Origin: an uncultured Clostridia bacterium
GTDB taxonomy: Bacteria > Bacillota > Clostridia > TANB77 > CAG-508
Length of the DNA stretch: 64,000 nucleotides
Reading direction: 5' to 3'
Assembly (NCBI GenBank): GCA_948777935.1
Contig: CAQDYY010000005.1
Coordinates: 1-64,000 of the forward strand
The notes beneath the pieces were generated by a model. The model was not told the DNA's origin. It ran no database searches and saw nothing but the letters and a program-made list of their open reading frames with translations. A program made the translations under genes and the position numbers. This document shows, in pieces, positions 16,155 to 26,130 of the stretch. The stretch's first letter is position 1, and each line of letters opens with the position of its first letter.

Positions 16155-18281
16155 ATGAAGGTTATTAAAAGAGATGGACGAGCAGTAGATTATAATAGAG
16201 ATAAAATCGTTACTGCGATTGAAAAGGCAAATAAAGAAGTAAGACCAAAAGAAAGAGCAAGCAAACAAGAAATTGATGAAATTATTGAATATATTCAAGA
16301 TCTAGACAAAAAAAGAATATTAGTAGAAGATATTCAAGATATAATAGAAGAACAATTAATGGAACATGGCAAATTTGAGCTTGCAAAAAAATATATAGTA
16401 TATCGTTACACAAGAATGTTAGTACGTAAACAAAACACAACAGATGAATCAATACTAGGGTTAATCAAAAATCAAAACAAAGAACTATTAGAAGAAAACT
16501 CAAACAAAAACGCAGTTTTAGCATCAACACAAAGAGATTACATTGCAGGAGAAGTATCAAAAGATTTAACAAAAAGAATGTTATTACCAGAAAAAATATC
16601 AAAAGCACATGATGATGGAGTATTACACTTCCATGATGCAGACTATTTCTTACAACCAATATTTAATTGTTGTTTAATTAATATTGGCGACATGTTAGAT
16701 AATGGAACAGTTATGAATGGAAAACTAATAGAAAGTCCAAAGAGTTTCCAAGTAGCATGTACAGTATCTACTCAAATTATGGCAGCAGTAGCAAGTAACC
16801 AATATGGGGGACAAAGTGTAGACCTAAAACACTTAGGAAAATACCTAAGAAAAAGTAAAATGAAATTTAGAAAAGACTTAGAAGAAAACTATAAAGATAA
16901 ATTATCACAAGATATAATTGACGAAATGGTAGAGCAAAGACTAAAAAAAGAACTTTCAGCAGGTGTTCAAACAATTCAATATCAAATAAATACATTAATG
17001 ACAACAAATGGACAATCTCCTTTTGTAACATTATTCTTAAACCTAGATGAAAATGATGAATACATAGAAGAAAACGCAATGATTATAGAAGAAATTTTAA
17101 AACAACGTTATGAAGGTATAAAAAATGAAAAAGGAGTATATGTAACGCCAGCATTTCCAAAGCTTGTATATGTATTATATGAACACAACAATCTATCTGG
17201 AGGAAAATACGATTATTTAACAAAACTTGCAGTAAAATGTTCTAGCAAAAGAATGTATCCAGATTACATATCAGCTAAAAAAATGCGTGAAAACTATGAA
17301 GGAAACGTATTTAGTCCAATGGGATGTAGAAGTTTCTTATCACCTTGGAAAGATGAAAATGGAGAATACAAATTTGAAGGAAGATTTAACCAAGGAGTTG
17401 TAAGTATAAACTTACCACAAATCGGAATTATTGCAAATGGAAATGAAGAAAAATTCTGGAATCTATTAGAAGAAAGACTAGAACTTTGCAAAGAAGCATT
17501 AATGTGTAGGCATTATTCATTACTTGGAATTACATCAGATACAAGCCCAATACATTGGAAATATGGGGCAATTGCAAGGCTTAAATCTGGAGAAAAAATT
17601 GATCCATTACTAAAAGGCGGATTTTCAACAATATCATTAGGATATATTGGAATATATGAATTAACAAAATTAATGACAGGACAATCACAAACAACAAAAG
17701 AAGGACATGATTTCGCATTAAGAGTAATGACACACTTAAGAGAAACAACAGACCGTTGGAAAAAAGAAACAGGAATTGGTTTTGCATTATATGGAACACC
17801 AGCAGAAAGCTTATGCTATCGTTTTGCAAGAATAGATAAAGAAAAATTTGGAGAAATAAAAGACATTACAGACAAAGGATATTATACAAACTCTTACCAT
17901 ATCGATGTTAGAGAAAAAATTGATGGTTTCCAAAAACTTGCATTTGAAAGCGAATTCCAAAAAATATCATCAGGAGGATCTATTTCATATATCGAAATAC
18001 CAAACATGAGACATAACCTAAAAGCATTAGAAGAAGTAGTTAAATTCATATATGACAACATACAATATGCAGAATTTAATACAAAATCAGATTACTGCCA
18101 TGTATGTGGATTTGATGGAGAAATTATAATAAACGAAAAAGGCGAATGGGAATGCCCAAATTGTGGAAACAAAGACCATAGCAAAATGAATGTAACAAGA
18201 AGAACATGTGGATATTTAGGAGAAAATTTCTGGAACGAAGGAAAAACAAAAGAAATAAAATCTCGTGTATTACACCTATAG
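16155..18281 (+). CDS. nrdD: Anaerobic (class III) ribonucleoside-triphosphate reductase
   Basis: Reduces NTPs to dNTPs with a glycyl radical under anoxia. 708 residues from ATG 16155 (preceded by GGGGGAGAA). N-terminal ATP-cone (MKVIKRDGRAVDYNRDKI), the barrel with active-site cysteines, a zinc site CHVCG and CPNCG near 643-665, and the glycyl radical loop RRTCGYLG with the radical Gly near 686. The stop codon overlaps the left end of MITE copy 2. The activase gene nrdG follows after that element. Native codon use and no in-frame CGG. Confidence 0.96.
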   Translation: MKVIKRDGRAVDYNRDKIVTAIEKANKEVRPKERASKQEIDEIIEYIQDLDKKRILVEDIQDIIEEQLMEHGKFELAKKYIVYRYTRMLVRKQNTTDESILGLIKNQNKELLEENSNKNAVLASTQRDYIAGEVSKDLTKRMLLPEKISKAHDDGVLHFHDADYFLQPIFNCCLINIGDMLDNGTVMNGKLIESPKSFQVACTVSTQIMAAVASNQYGGQSVDLKHLGKYLRKSKMKFRKDLEENYKDKLSQDIIDEMVEQRLKKELSAGVQTIQYQINTLMTTNGQSPFVTLFLNLDENDEYIEENAMIIEEILKQRYEGIKNEKGVYVTPAFPKLVYVLYEHNNLSGGKYDYLTKLAVKCSSKRMYPDYISAKKMRENYEGNVFSPMGCRSFLSPWKDENGEYKFEGRFNQGVVSINLPQIGIIANGNEEKFWNLLEERLELCKEALMCRHYSLLGITSDTSPIHWKYGAIARLKSGEKIDPLLKGGFSTISLGYIGIYELTKLMTGQSQTTKEGHDFALRVMTHLRETTDRWKKETGIGFALYGTPAESLCYRFARIDKEKFGEIKDITDKGYYTNSYHIDVREKIDGFQKLAFESEFQKISSGGSISYIEIPNMRHNLKALEEVVKFIYDNIQYAEFNTKSDYCHVCGFDGEIIINEKGEWECPNCGNKDHSKMNVTRRTCGYLGENFWNEGKTKEIKSRVLHL

Positions 18282-18487
18282 AACCCCCAGTCGTTCTTAT
18301 GAACGACAGCCCCCTTAAGTAAAGGGGCCTTTACTCTACAGATTTAGACTAGCATAGTAATTTTTGAAGAGTAGAGAAAAGCCTCCTTTATTCAAGGGAG
18401 GTTAAGATAGCTGTTAGCGAACATTAGTGAGCGTTACAGATATCTTATGCAGTGGCTGGCAGTCCAAAGGACTGACGGAGGGTTCTT
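18280..18487. mobile_element. MITE-like element, copy 2
   Basis: Bounded by AGAACCCCCAGTC and GACGGAGGGTTCTT; inserted between nrdD and nrdG, overlapping the nrdD stop. Almost the same sequence as the element at 15692 over its right half. Confidence 0.8.
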
Positions 18488-18523
18488 AAGGAGATAAATC
18501 AAGATAAGATAGGAGGCAAGAAA

Positions 18524-19072
18524 ATGAACTATGCAACAATAAAAGAATGTGATGTAGCAAATGGACCAGGAGTACGAGTAAGTGTATTTGTAAGTGGTTG
18601 TAATCATCATTGTAAAGGATGTTTTAATGAAATAGCATGGGATTTTGAATATGGTGAAAAATTTACCGAAGATACAATAAATAAAGTAATAAAAGATTTA
18701 GACCACGATTATATAGAAGGATTATCATTACTTGGAGGAGAACCACTAGAACATAGTAACCAAAAAGGTCTATTACCACTAATCAAACAAGTAAAAGAAA
18801 AATTTCCAAACAAAACAATTTGGTGCTATACAGGGTTCGACTTTGAAAAAGATGTTATGGGAAAAATGTACAATACATGGGATGAAACAAAAGAGTTAAT
18901 CTCAAATATTGATGTAATTGTGGATGGGAAATTTGAACAAGAACTAAAAAATCCATCATTAAAATTTAGAGGCTCAGAAAACCAAAGACTAATAGATGTT
19001 AAAAAAAGCATAAAACAAAATGAAATTATATGGGCAGATGTAGAAGATGAACAAATAAAAAAAGCAAATTAA
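18524..19072 (+). CDS. nrdG: Anaerobic ribonucleotide reductase activating protein
   Basis: Radical-SAM activase that installs the glycyl radical on NrdD. 182 residues. The CX3CX2C motif CNHHCKGC has cysteines at 26, 30 and 33, which bind the [4Fe-4S] cluster; LLGGEPL follows. The N-terminal DVANGPGVRVSVFVSGC segment is diagnostic. Start ATG 18524 follows GATAGGAGGCA. It pairs with nrdD immediately upstream; the MITE-like element between them may affect read-through. Confidence 0.96.
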   Translation: MNYATIKECDVANGPGVRVSVFVSGCNHHCKGCFNEIAWDFEYGEKFTEDTINKVIKDLDHDYIEGLSLLGGEPLEHSNQKGLLPLIKQVKEKFPNKTIWCYTGFDFEKDVMGKMYNTWDETKELISNIDVIVDGKFEQELKNPSLKFRGSENQRLIDVKKSIKQNEIIWADVEDEQIKKAN

Positions 19073-19074
19073 AG

Positions 19075-19107
19075 AAGGAGCGAAAATCAAATTTCGTTCC
19101 TTTTTTC
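19075..19107 (+). terminator. Rho-independent terminator after nrdG
   Basis: Stem AAGGAGCGAAA/TTTCGTTCCTT followed by TTTT. Confidence 0.8.
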
Positions 19108-19185
19108 TACAAAATTCTAAAAAAAACTGTACAAAATGCAAAAACAAATATATAATAGAGCTATAATAAAAAGTTGGAGGTAGTT

Positions 19186-20131
19186 ATGGAAAATATTAAA
19201 GTATTTGCTTGTAAATCAGCAGAAAAATTTACAAAAGAAATATGTAATTGCTTAGAAATCCCAATGGGACAAATCAGCTCAATAAAATTTGCAAATGATA
19301 ACAATTTTGTACAAATTTTAGAAACAGTACGTGAACAAGATGTATATATTGTTCAAACAACTGAACCACCAGTAAATGAAAGAGTAATGGAACTATTAAT
19401 TACAGTTGATGCTGCAAAGCGTGCATCAGCAAGAAGAGTAAATGTAGTATTACCATATTTTATCTACTCAAGGTCAGACAAAAAAGATCAACCACGTGTG
19501 CCAGTAACAGCAAAACTTATGGCACAATTAATAGAAGCTGCACGGAGCAGACAGAGTAATTACCTGTGACTTACATAACCCTGCAATTCAAGCATACTTT
19601 AACATAAATTGTGATAGATTATCTGCACAAAACCTATTACAAGCATATTTTAGAGAAAAGAACCTAAAAGACATGGTAATTGTTGCAACAGATGCAGGAA
19701 GTTCTAAAAAAGCATATAAATATTCAGAATATTTTGAATGTCCAATTGCATTAATAGATAAAAGAAGAGATGGAAATGACGATAGAGCAATAGCATCAAC
19801 AGTGATAGGAGATGTAAAAGATAAACAAGCAGTAATATTTGACGATGAAATAGAAACAGGAGGATCAATGATAGAAACTGCAAAAATACTAGAGCAATTT
19901 GGAGCAAGAGAAATATATGCAGGATGTACACATGGGGTTTTAGCAGGACCAGCAATAGAAAGAATAAAGAACTCTCCAATAAAAGAACTTGTAGTAACAG
20001 ACACAGTGCCAATTCCAAAAGAAAAGCAAATAGATAAAATAAAAGTATTATCAATGGCACCGTTATTTGCAGAAGCAATTAGAAGAATAAATGAAGCACG
20101 ACCATTGGGGGAATTATTTAAAATGGATTAA
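19186..20131 (+). CDS. prs: Ribose-phosphate pyrophosphokinase, read through one CGG +1 site
   Basis: Makes PRPP from ribose 5-phosphate and ATP for purine, pyrimidine, His and Trp synthesis; normally essential. 314 residues with the +1 shift, the family length. The ATP-binding flexible loop region (YSRSDKKDQPRVPVTAKLMA), the metal-binding CDLHNPAIQAYF, DAGSSKKA and the PRPP loop DDEIETGGSM are present in order. The break is at CGG 19543-19545 (codon 120) within the conserved EAAGADRVIT. ATG 19186 is preferred over an upstream TTG because AGTTGGAGG precedes it. A TATAAT box (19151-19156) lies upstream. Confidence 0.94.
19543..19545 (+). other. CGG +1 frameshift site, prs codon 120
   Basis: Zero frame GCT GCA CGG AGC AGA; skipping the C gives GCT GCA GGA GCA GAC AGA, restoring AAGADR. 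Confidence 0.92.
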
Positions 20132-20145
20132 ATTCCTACAAAGTA

Positions 20146-20175
20146 TTGACAATTTTGTTTAAAGTCGGTTATAAT
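20146..20175 (+). promoter_or_regulatory. Sigma-A-type promoter for rpsU
   Basis: TTGACA (20146-20151), 18-base spacer, TATAAT (20170-20175), about 100 bases upstream of rpsU. Confidence 0.85.
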
Positions 20176-20273
20176 AGTACACGTATTAAGTTAGGGAATT
20201 TATAAACAAAAAAATAAATTACAAACCCTTAAAATTACATAAGTTCACGAAACATCGGAAGGAGGGGAACAAA

Positions 20274-20444
20274 ATGTCAGAGGTAAAAGTTAATAATGGA
20301 AATATAGAAGATGCTTTAAAAAGATTTAAAAGACAATGTGCCAGAAATGGAGTTTTACAAGAGGTACGTAAAAGAGAGCACTATGAAAAGCCTAGTGTAA
20401 AAAGAAAGAAAAAATCAGAGGCAGCAAGAAAAAGAAAGTTTTAA
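20274..20444 (+). CDS. rpsU: 30S ribosomal protein bS21
   Basis: 56 residues, strongly basic C-terminus, MSEVKVNNGNIEDALKRFKR at the start, then REHYEKPSVKRKKK, as expected for bS21. The protein helps mRNA binding on the 30S platform. It has its own promoter and terminator and a strong GGAGGGG ribosome-binding site ten bases before ATG 20274. Confidence 0.95.
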   Translation: MSEVKVNNGNIEDALKRFKRQCARNGVLQEVRKREHYEKPSVKRKKKSEAARKRKF

Positions 20445-20452
20445 TAAAATAA

Positions 20453-20497
20453 TACAAAAAAGGGCGTTTTTCTTACAAAGAAAAACGCTTTTTTGTA
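20453..20497 (+). terminator. Rho-independent terminator after rpsU
   Basis: Long stem AAAAGGGCGTTTTTCTT paired with AGAAAAACGCTTTTTT around a short loop, ending in a T-run. Confidence 0.9.
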
Positions 20498-20517
20498 TAG
20501 GAAAGTTAATTGAAATG

Positions 20518-20568
20518 TAGGGGCACCGTTTGCTGGGAATACATCGTAGGACAGGCACCACTGTGCCC
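20518..20568. repeat. 50-bp GGGCAC...GTGCCC repeat, copy 5
   Basis: TAGGGGCACCGTTTGC through CACCACTGTGCCC; it shares the CATCGTAGGACA variant with copies 6 and 7. Confidence 0.85.
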
Positions 20569-20617
20569 TTTGTTTAAATAAGATAATATATTATTTTAAG
20601 TTAAAAAGGAAAAAACT

Positions 20618-22055
20618 ATGGAAAAAATAAAAAAACATGACAATTTAATATTATGGTTAGTAATTACAATATTTTCTATGATAGCAATATTTAGCATACG
20701 CCTTAGAACAGGTGATGAAATATGGAACTTTGCAAACATATACAAAATGGTAAATGGATACCAGATATACAAAGATGCAAACGTAATTATAACACCAATA
20801 TTCTTCATAATAGGAGAAATAACATTTAAAATATTAGGAGCAAACTTTTTTATATTTAGGTTATTAGATAGCTTAATATATTCAACAATGATACTAATAG
20901 TATATAACATATTAAAACAATTAAAAATAAGAAAAAGAAATGCACTATTATACACTTTAATAATACACTATTTCATGTACACAATAGTACATGGAGGAGC
21001 AAACTATAATATACTTGCAATAATGCTAGTACTATTAGGAATTTATATAACACTAAAATACAATAATACAAAACATTTTACTATACTAAATGGAATAATA
21101 ATATACCTAATAATATTCACAAAACAAAATATAGGGGTATACTACCTATTAGGAACAATTTTAATGCGGATTTTTAACAAGAAAAGACATGAAAAGCTAT
21201 ATAAAAAGTATAATATGTCAAGGGGTAATAGCATTAGCACTATCTGTTTTAACATTTGCAATGTTTGCACTAAATGGAAACCTAACAGATTTTATAAATT
21301 ATGCATTTTTAGGAATAGGAGAATTTGGAACAAGAAACATCAAAATGGAAATAGCAAATATATTAGCCATAATTGTAGTAATTGCACTAATTATTTGCAA
21401 TGTAATAATATATAAAAAAATAGCAAGCAAAGAGCAAAAGCAAAATATAATAATATTTTCATGTATAGGAATACCAATGCTACTTATAGTATACCCAATT
21501 ATAAACACATATCATGTAATGATTGCAGTATTACCACTTGCAATAGAGCTACTATACTTAACAGACACAGTAACAAAAGAATTTCTAAATAGCAAAATAA
21601 TAAAAATAGGAATAAGCTTTATGGTCATTTTATTTATATTAATATTTGTACAATCAACATTAAGAGTGGTAAAATACAATCCATTTACATTAGAATATAG
21701 TAACCCATACTATGGAGCTTATGTAACAGAAGAACTGGAACAAAGTATAAACAATGTTAATAAATACATAGAAGAACACAACGAAAAAGTAATCATATTT
21801 TCAAAAGAAGCAGCCTTATACAACATTCCTAAAAAAAGAAACAATGGAGCAATGGACTTACCATTTTTAGGAAACCTAGGAAAAGGTGGAGAAGATGGCA
21901 TGCTAGAACAAATAAAATCTAAAACAGGCTACAAAATACTATTAACAAAAGAAAACTTTTACCAAGAATCAGACAAAATAACTAATTACATTAGAGAACA
22001 CTATGAAAAAATAGGAGAAATAGAAGAATTTGAAATTTATGAAATAGGAGGATAG
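20618..22055 (+). CDS. Polytopic membrane glycosyltransferase-like protein, read through one CGG +1 site
   Basis: 478 residues with the +1 shift and around ten hydrophobic segments. The early acidic motif after the first membrane helix (LRTGDEIWNFAN) resembles the catalytic loop of GT-C transferases such as PMT/ArnT-type enzymes, which use polyprenyl-linked sugars, and the soluble C-terminal domain fits that class. The break is at CGG 21167-21169 (codon 184), inside membrane segment GTILMGFLTRKD. The zero frame after the site becomes polar and loses the helix pattern, while the +1 frame stays hydrophobic. Sugar donor and acceptor are unknown. Confidence 0.7.
21167..21169 (+). other. CGG +1 frameshift site, glycosyltransferase-like codon 184
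   Basis: Zero frame TTA ATG CGG ATT TTT AAC; skipping the C gives TTA ATG GGA TTT TTA ACA AGA. Confidence 0.82.
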
Positions 22056-22062
22056 GAGGTAT

Positions 22063-22212
22063 AAGAACCCCCAGTCAGCTTCGCTGACAGCCCCCTTAAG
22101 TAAAGGGGCCATTTCTCTACTATTTTTAAACTAGCATAGTTAATTTTAAAAAGTAGAGTAAAGCCTCCTTTATTTAAGGGAGGTGGCTCGCGAAGCGAGA
22201 CGGAGGGTTCTT
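22063..22212. mobile_element. MITE-like element, copy 3 (shorter)
   Basis: AAGAACCCCCAGTCAGC at the left and CGGAGGGTTCTT at the right, about 150 bp. It lacks the internal GATAGCTGTTAGCG block of copies 1 and 2 and has a CTCGCGAAGCGAG hairpin instead. Confidence 0.75.
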
Positions 22213-22316
22213 ATAATAGTTATATTGTATAAAATATAGATTACTATGTTATATATGTATAATATTACCAAAATATGTTATACTATAACAAGTAAAAGGA
22301 AAGGAGAAATAGCAAT

Positions 22317-23593
22317 ATGGATTACAAAAAAAATCAAATAAAAGAAGGTATAAATCTACATGTAATACAAACCCAAAAATTTAAAACAAACATAATATCT
22401 ATATTCCTAACATTACCACTTACAAGAGAAAACATTACAAAAGAAGCACTAATTTCAGCAGTATTAAGAAGAGGAAATATGCGTTATAAAACTGCTGAAG
22501 AAATGAGTATTGCATTAGAAGAAATGTATGGAGCAGGCTTTGACTGCGGAATTGAAAAAATTGGTGACACACATGTATTAAAATTCTATATAGAAACTAT
22601 AAATGAAGAATTTCTACCAGAAAAAGAAGATATATTACAAAAACGGTGTAAATATGTTATGTGATATTGTATTTAATCCACTTGTTATAAATAATGCATT
22701 TAAAGATGAATATGTAGAAATGGAAAAAAACAATTTAAAACAAATAATAGAAAGAAAAATCGATAATAAAGGAAGATTTGCATTAGAAAGATGTATAGAA
22801 GAAATGTATAAAAATAAACCATATGGACTATATAAATATGGGTATGTAGAAGATTTAGAAGGAATAAATTCACAAAACTTATATGAAACATATATGGAAA
22901 CAATTAAAAAAGCAAAAATAGATATATTTGTTTCTGGAAAAATAGAAAATGAAAATGTTAAAGAAATAATTTTGCAAAATGAACAAATAAAAAATCTACA
23001 AAATAGACAAACAAACTTTATAAAAAATGATGTAGTAGAAGGGCTTAAAACACCAAATGAAATAGTAGAAAAATTAGACATTACACAAGGAAAACTTGTA
23101 ATGGGATTAACTATGTTAGAAGAAGACCTAGAAGACAAATATGTGGCAATAGTATATAATACAATTTTAGGAGGAGGAGCAAACTCAAAACTATTCCAAA
23201 ATGTAAGAGAAAAGGCAAGTCTTGCATATAGTGCAGGCTCAAATTATGTAAGACAAAAAAGTAATATATTTATAAGAGCACGGAATTGAAGCAAGCAATT
23301 ATGAAAAAGCAAGAGAAATCATAGAAAAACAAATAGAAGATATGAAAAATGGCGAGTTTTCAGAAGAAGATTTAAGTAATGCAAAAACTACAATAATAGC
23401 TACAATAGATTTCATACCAGATGAACAAGATACACAAATTAGTTATTATTTTGGTCAAGAATTTGCAGGAAGAGTAGTATCTATAGACGAGTATAAAAAG
23501 ATAATAGAAAACATAACAAAAGACAAAGTAATAAAACTTGCAAAAAACATACAATTACACACAATATACTTCTTAAAAGGAAAGGAGGAATAA
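22317..23593 (+). CDS. M16-family peptidase homologue without zinc motif (YfmF-like), two CGG +1 sites
   Basis: 424 residues when both +1 shifts are made. Two-lobed M16 fold: the N-terminal lobe begins with GINLHVIQTQKFKT, and the second half has the LGGGANSKLFQNVREKASLAYS signature of M16 C-terminal domains. The HxxEH zinc motif is absent, so this is the non-catalytic partner, as in the Bacillus YmfF/YmfH pair; the catalytic homologue follows directly. The shifts are at codons 110 (QKGVNML) and 322 (FIRAGIEAS). The second CGG is in frame only after the first shift. Start ATG 22317 follows AAAGGAGAAATAGC. Confidence 0.88.
22644..22646 (+). other. CGG +1 frameshift site, YfmF-like codon 110
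   Basis: Zero frame CAA AAA CGG TGT AAA TAT GTT ATG TGA; skipping the C gives CAA AAA GGT GTA AAT ATG TTA TGT GAT. Confidence 0.87.
23281..23283 (+). other. CGG +1 frameshift site, YfmF-like codon 322
   Basis: Frame after the first shift reads AGA GCA CGG AAT TGA; skipping the C gives AGA GCA GGA ATT GAA GCA AGC. Confidence 0.88.
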
Positions 23594-23595
23594 AA

Positions 23596-24870
23596 ATGCA
23601 AGCTATAAAAAATTTAAAAGTAAAAGAAGAAATCTATATAGAAAAGCTAGAAAACGGCTTAACAGTTATGATAATTCCTAAAAAAAATACGCTAAAAAAA
23701 TATGCAATATGGGGAACAAATTTTGGATCAATAGATAATCATTTTATAATTCCTAAAAACAATCAAGAAGTACAAATACCAGATGGAGTAGCACATTTTT
23801 TAGAACACAAACTATTTGAACAAGAAAATGGAACAAACAGTTTAGATGTTTTAAGTAGTTTAGGTGTTGATGCAAATGCATATACAACAAATGACCATAC
23901 AGCATACTTATTTGAAGGAACAAATAACTTCTATGAAGCCCTAGATGAATTAATGAACTATGTACAAAATCCATATTTTACACATGAGAATGTAGAAAAA
24001 GAAAAAGGAATTATTGGGCAAGAAATAAACATGTATGATGATGAGCCAGAATGGCAAGTATACATGAATGCTATGAAATTAATGTATAAAGTAAACCCTA
24101 TAAATATAGATATAGCAGGAAGTATAGAATCAATTTCAAAAATAGATAAAGATATTTTATATACAGCATACAACAATTTTTATGACTTATCTAACATGTT
24201 ATTAGTAGTTTGTGGAGATTTTGATAAAGATGAAATTTTAGAAGAAATAAAAAGAAGAATTACCAAAACTAGTAATAATATGAAGGTAGAAAGAATATAT
24301 GAAAAAGAGCCAGAAGAAATAGTAGGAAAAGAAAAAACAGTTACAATGGAAGTAAGCATGCCAATATTTGCAATAGGGTTTAAAGATAAACCAAGTAAAA
24401 ATGAAGAAATAGTAAAAAAACATATTGCAATACAAATATTACTATATATGTTACTTGGAAAAAGTTCTGAAGGATATCAAAAATTATATAATAATGGAGA
24501 CATTATAGCACAACCATCATTAGATTATGAATTTTCAAAACAATATGCACATGTATTAATTACAGGAGGAGCAAAAGAACCAGAAAAAATAGTAGAAACA
24601 CTAAAAGAGCAAATAGAAAAATACAAAAAAGAGGGTTTAAATAAAGAACATTTTGAAAGAATAAAAAAGAAAATTTATGGGGACTTTATGTCAGAATATA
24701 ATGATGTATCAAGTATGGCAAGAATGTTTTTAGCAGATTACTTTAAAGGAATAAACAGTTTTGATTATTTAGAACAATATAATAGTGTAAGTATAGAATA
24801 TGCGTTTTCAATACTAAAAGAAGTATTTGACTTAAATAAAATGGTAGTATCTATAGTAAAAGGAAAATAA
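23596..24870 (+). CDS. M16-family zinc peptidase (YfmH-like)
   Basis: 424 residues with an intact inverted zinc motif HFLEH at 67-71 and the downstream glutamate in EKGIIGQEINMYDDEP, the third ligand region. It forms a pair with the non-catalytic homologue two bases upstream; such pairs are expected to work as heterodimeric peptidases in the cytoplasm. In Bacillus the pair sits in the ymf cluster; here lgt follows after one base. Start ATG 23596 is preceded by AAAGGAGGAATAAAA. No CGG. Confidence 0.92.
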   Translation: MQAIKNLKVKEEIYIEKLENGLTVMIIPKKNTLKKYAIWGTNFGSIDNHFIIPKNNQEVQIPDGVAHFLEHKLFEQENGTNSLDVLSSLGVDANAYTTNDHTAYLFEGTNNFYEALDELMNYVQNPYFTHENVEKEKGIIGQEINMYDDEPEWQVYMNAMKLMYKVNPINIDIAGSIESISKIDKDILYTAYNNFYDLSNMLLVVCGDFDKDEILEEIKRRITKTSNNMKVERIYEKEPEEIVGKEKTVTMEVSMPIFAIGFKDKPSKNEEIVKKHIAIQILLYMLLGKSSEGYQKLYNNGDIIAQPSLDYEFSKQYAHVLITGGAKEPEKIVETLKEQIEKYKKEGLNKEHFERIKKKIYGDFMSEYNDVSSMARMFLADYFKGINSFDYLEQYNSVSIEYAFSILKEVFDLNKMVVSIVKGK

Positions 24871-24871
24871 T

Positions 24872-25673
24872 ATGAAACAAATAATAATACCAATGTTAAA
24901 TTTAGAATTAAATATAAACAATATAGCATTTAAAGTATGTGGCGTACCAGTATATTGGTATGCCATATTAATAGTATTTGCATTAGGATTCGCAATATTT
25001 ATGTATTATAAAAATGATGGCAAATTTGGAATATATTTTGATGATATAATAGACTTAAGCCTAATATTAATACCAGTTAGTTTTATATGTGCAAGGCTAT
25101 ACTATATAATATTTCATTTAGAATATTACACAACATTTCAAAGAATAATAAGCATAAAAGATGGAGGGCTTGCAATATATGGTGGAATAATTGGAGGAGC
25201 TATAACTACATACATATTTTGCAAAAAAAGAAAAATATCATTTTTAGATTTAACAGATTATATTATTCCATATTTAGCATTACGGGCAAGCAATAGGAAG
25301 ATGGGGCAATTTTATAAATGTAGAAGCATATGGAAGCGTTACAAACTTACCATGGAAAATGGGAATTAAAGAGGGTACAGGAATTACATATGTACATCCA
25401 ACATTTCTTTACGAATCTTTAGCGGATTTTATAATATTTGTAATTTTAATAAAATTAGGAAAAAACAGAAAACACAGTGGGCAAATCACATTTTGGTATT
25501 TAATGCTATATTCTTTTATTAGATTTTTTATAGAAGGGTTAAGAACAGATAGTTTAATGATAGGAAATTTTAGAATATCACAAATTGTGTCAGCAGTAGT
25601 ATTTGTAGGAATGATATTTGTCGGTTTTTATAGCAATTTGTCTAAAAAGAGAAAAAAACGAAACAATATATAA
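24872..25673 (+). CDS. lgt: Prolipoprotein diacylglyceryl transferase, read through one CGG +1 site
   Basis: Transfers diacylglycerol from phosphatidylglycerol to the lipobox cysteine of prolipoproteins in the membrane. 266 residues with the +1 shift and seven hydrophobic segments. DGGLAIYGGIIGG and the family signature GRWGNFINVEAYG are present, followed by the HPTFLYES loop and the C-terminal RFFIEGLRTDS motif. The break is at CGG 25283-25285 (codon 138), five residues before the essential arginine of GRWGN; without it the protein would lack its catalytic half. It starts one base after the M16 gene stop. Confidence 0.95.
25283..25285 (+). other. CGG +1 frameshift site, lgt codon 138
   Basis: Zero frame GCA TTA CGG GCA AGC AAT AGG; skipping the C gives GCA TTA GGG CAA GCA ATA GGA AGA, restoring ALGQAIGR. 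The only site with GGG as resumed codon. Confidence 0.93.
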
Positions 25674-25806
25674 AATAAGCCCTATAAATAGCAAAACCAG
25701 TCGTACGATTTATCACAAAAATAGACTTTATTTATTGACGACAATGTAAAAATATGGTACTTTTAATATATAAAGTGAAAAATGTGGTAAAAGGAGAGTG
25801 ATATTT

Positions 25807-25992
25807 ATGCTAAATGATGAAATATGTAAAAAAAGAGATGAGCTTAACAAAAGTATTGAGAATAATGACAACTATGATAAAATATATAAAATAAGTGTAG
25901 AATTAGATGAGCTAATTGCAAAATATTACATGACTGAAGATAGTAAAGATAAGGAATTAGAAAAGAAAGTAAATAAAAAAAGTAAAAAATAA
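25807..25992 (+). CDS. Spo0E-like aspartyl-phosphate phosphatase
   Basis: 61 residues; a two-helix protein with the family motif SVELDELIAKYY (S-x-x-L/V-D-x-L-I). Spo0E-like peptides dephosphorylate Spo0A~P and delay sporulation. Start ATG 25807 after AAAGGAGAG is chosen over the GTG at 25798 that overlaps the ribosome-binding site. It is followed by a strong terminator, so it is monocistronic. Confidence 0.8.
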   Translation: MLNDEICKKRDELNKSIENNDNYDKIYKISVELDELIAKYYMTEDSKDKELEKKVNKKSKK

Positions 25993-26040
25993 GAAAAGGC
26001 AAATCATGCTATATTTTGATGCCATTTCTTATTTTTTTGT
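25989..26040 (+). terminator. Terminator after the spo0E-like gene
   Basis: AAGAAAAGGCA pairs with TGCCATTTCTT around an 18-base loop that itself has ATCA/TGAT; a TTTTTTT run follows. Confidence 0.8.
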
Positions 26041-26057
26041 ATATGAAAAATCAATAG

Positions 26058-26108
26058 TAGGGGCATCGTTTGTGGGAATACATCGTAGGACATGACACCA
26101 CTGTGCCC
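26058..26108. repeat. 50-bp repeat, copy 6
   Basis: TAGGGGCATCGTTTGTGGG through CACCACTGTGCCC; GGGCAT at the left end pairs less well with GTGCCC. Confidence 0.85.
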
Positions 26109-26130
26109 TTGCTTTATAGGTAGCTATTAT

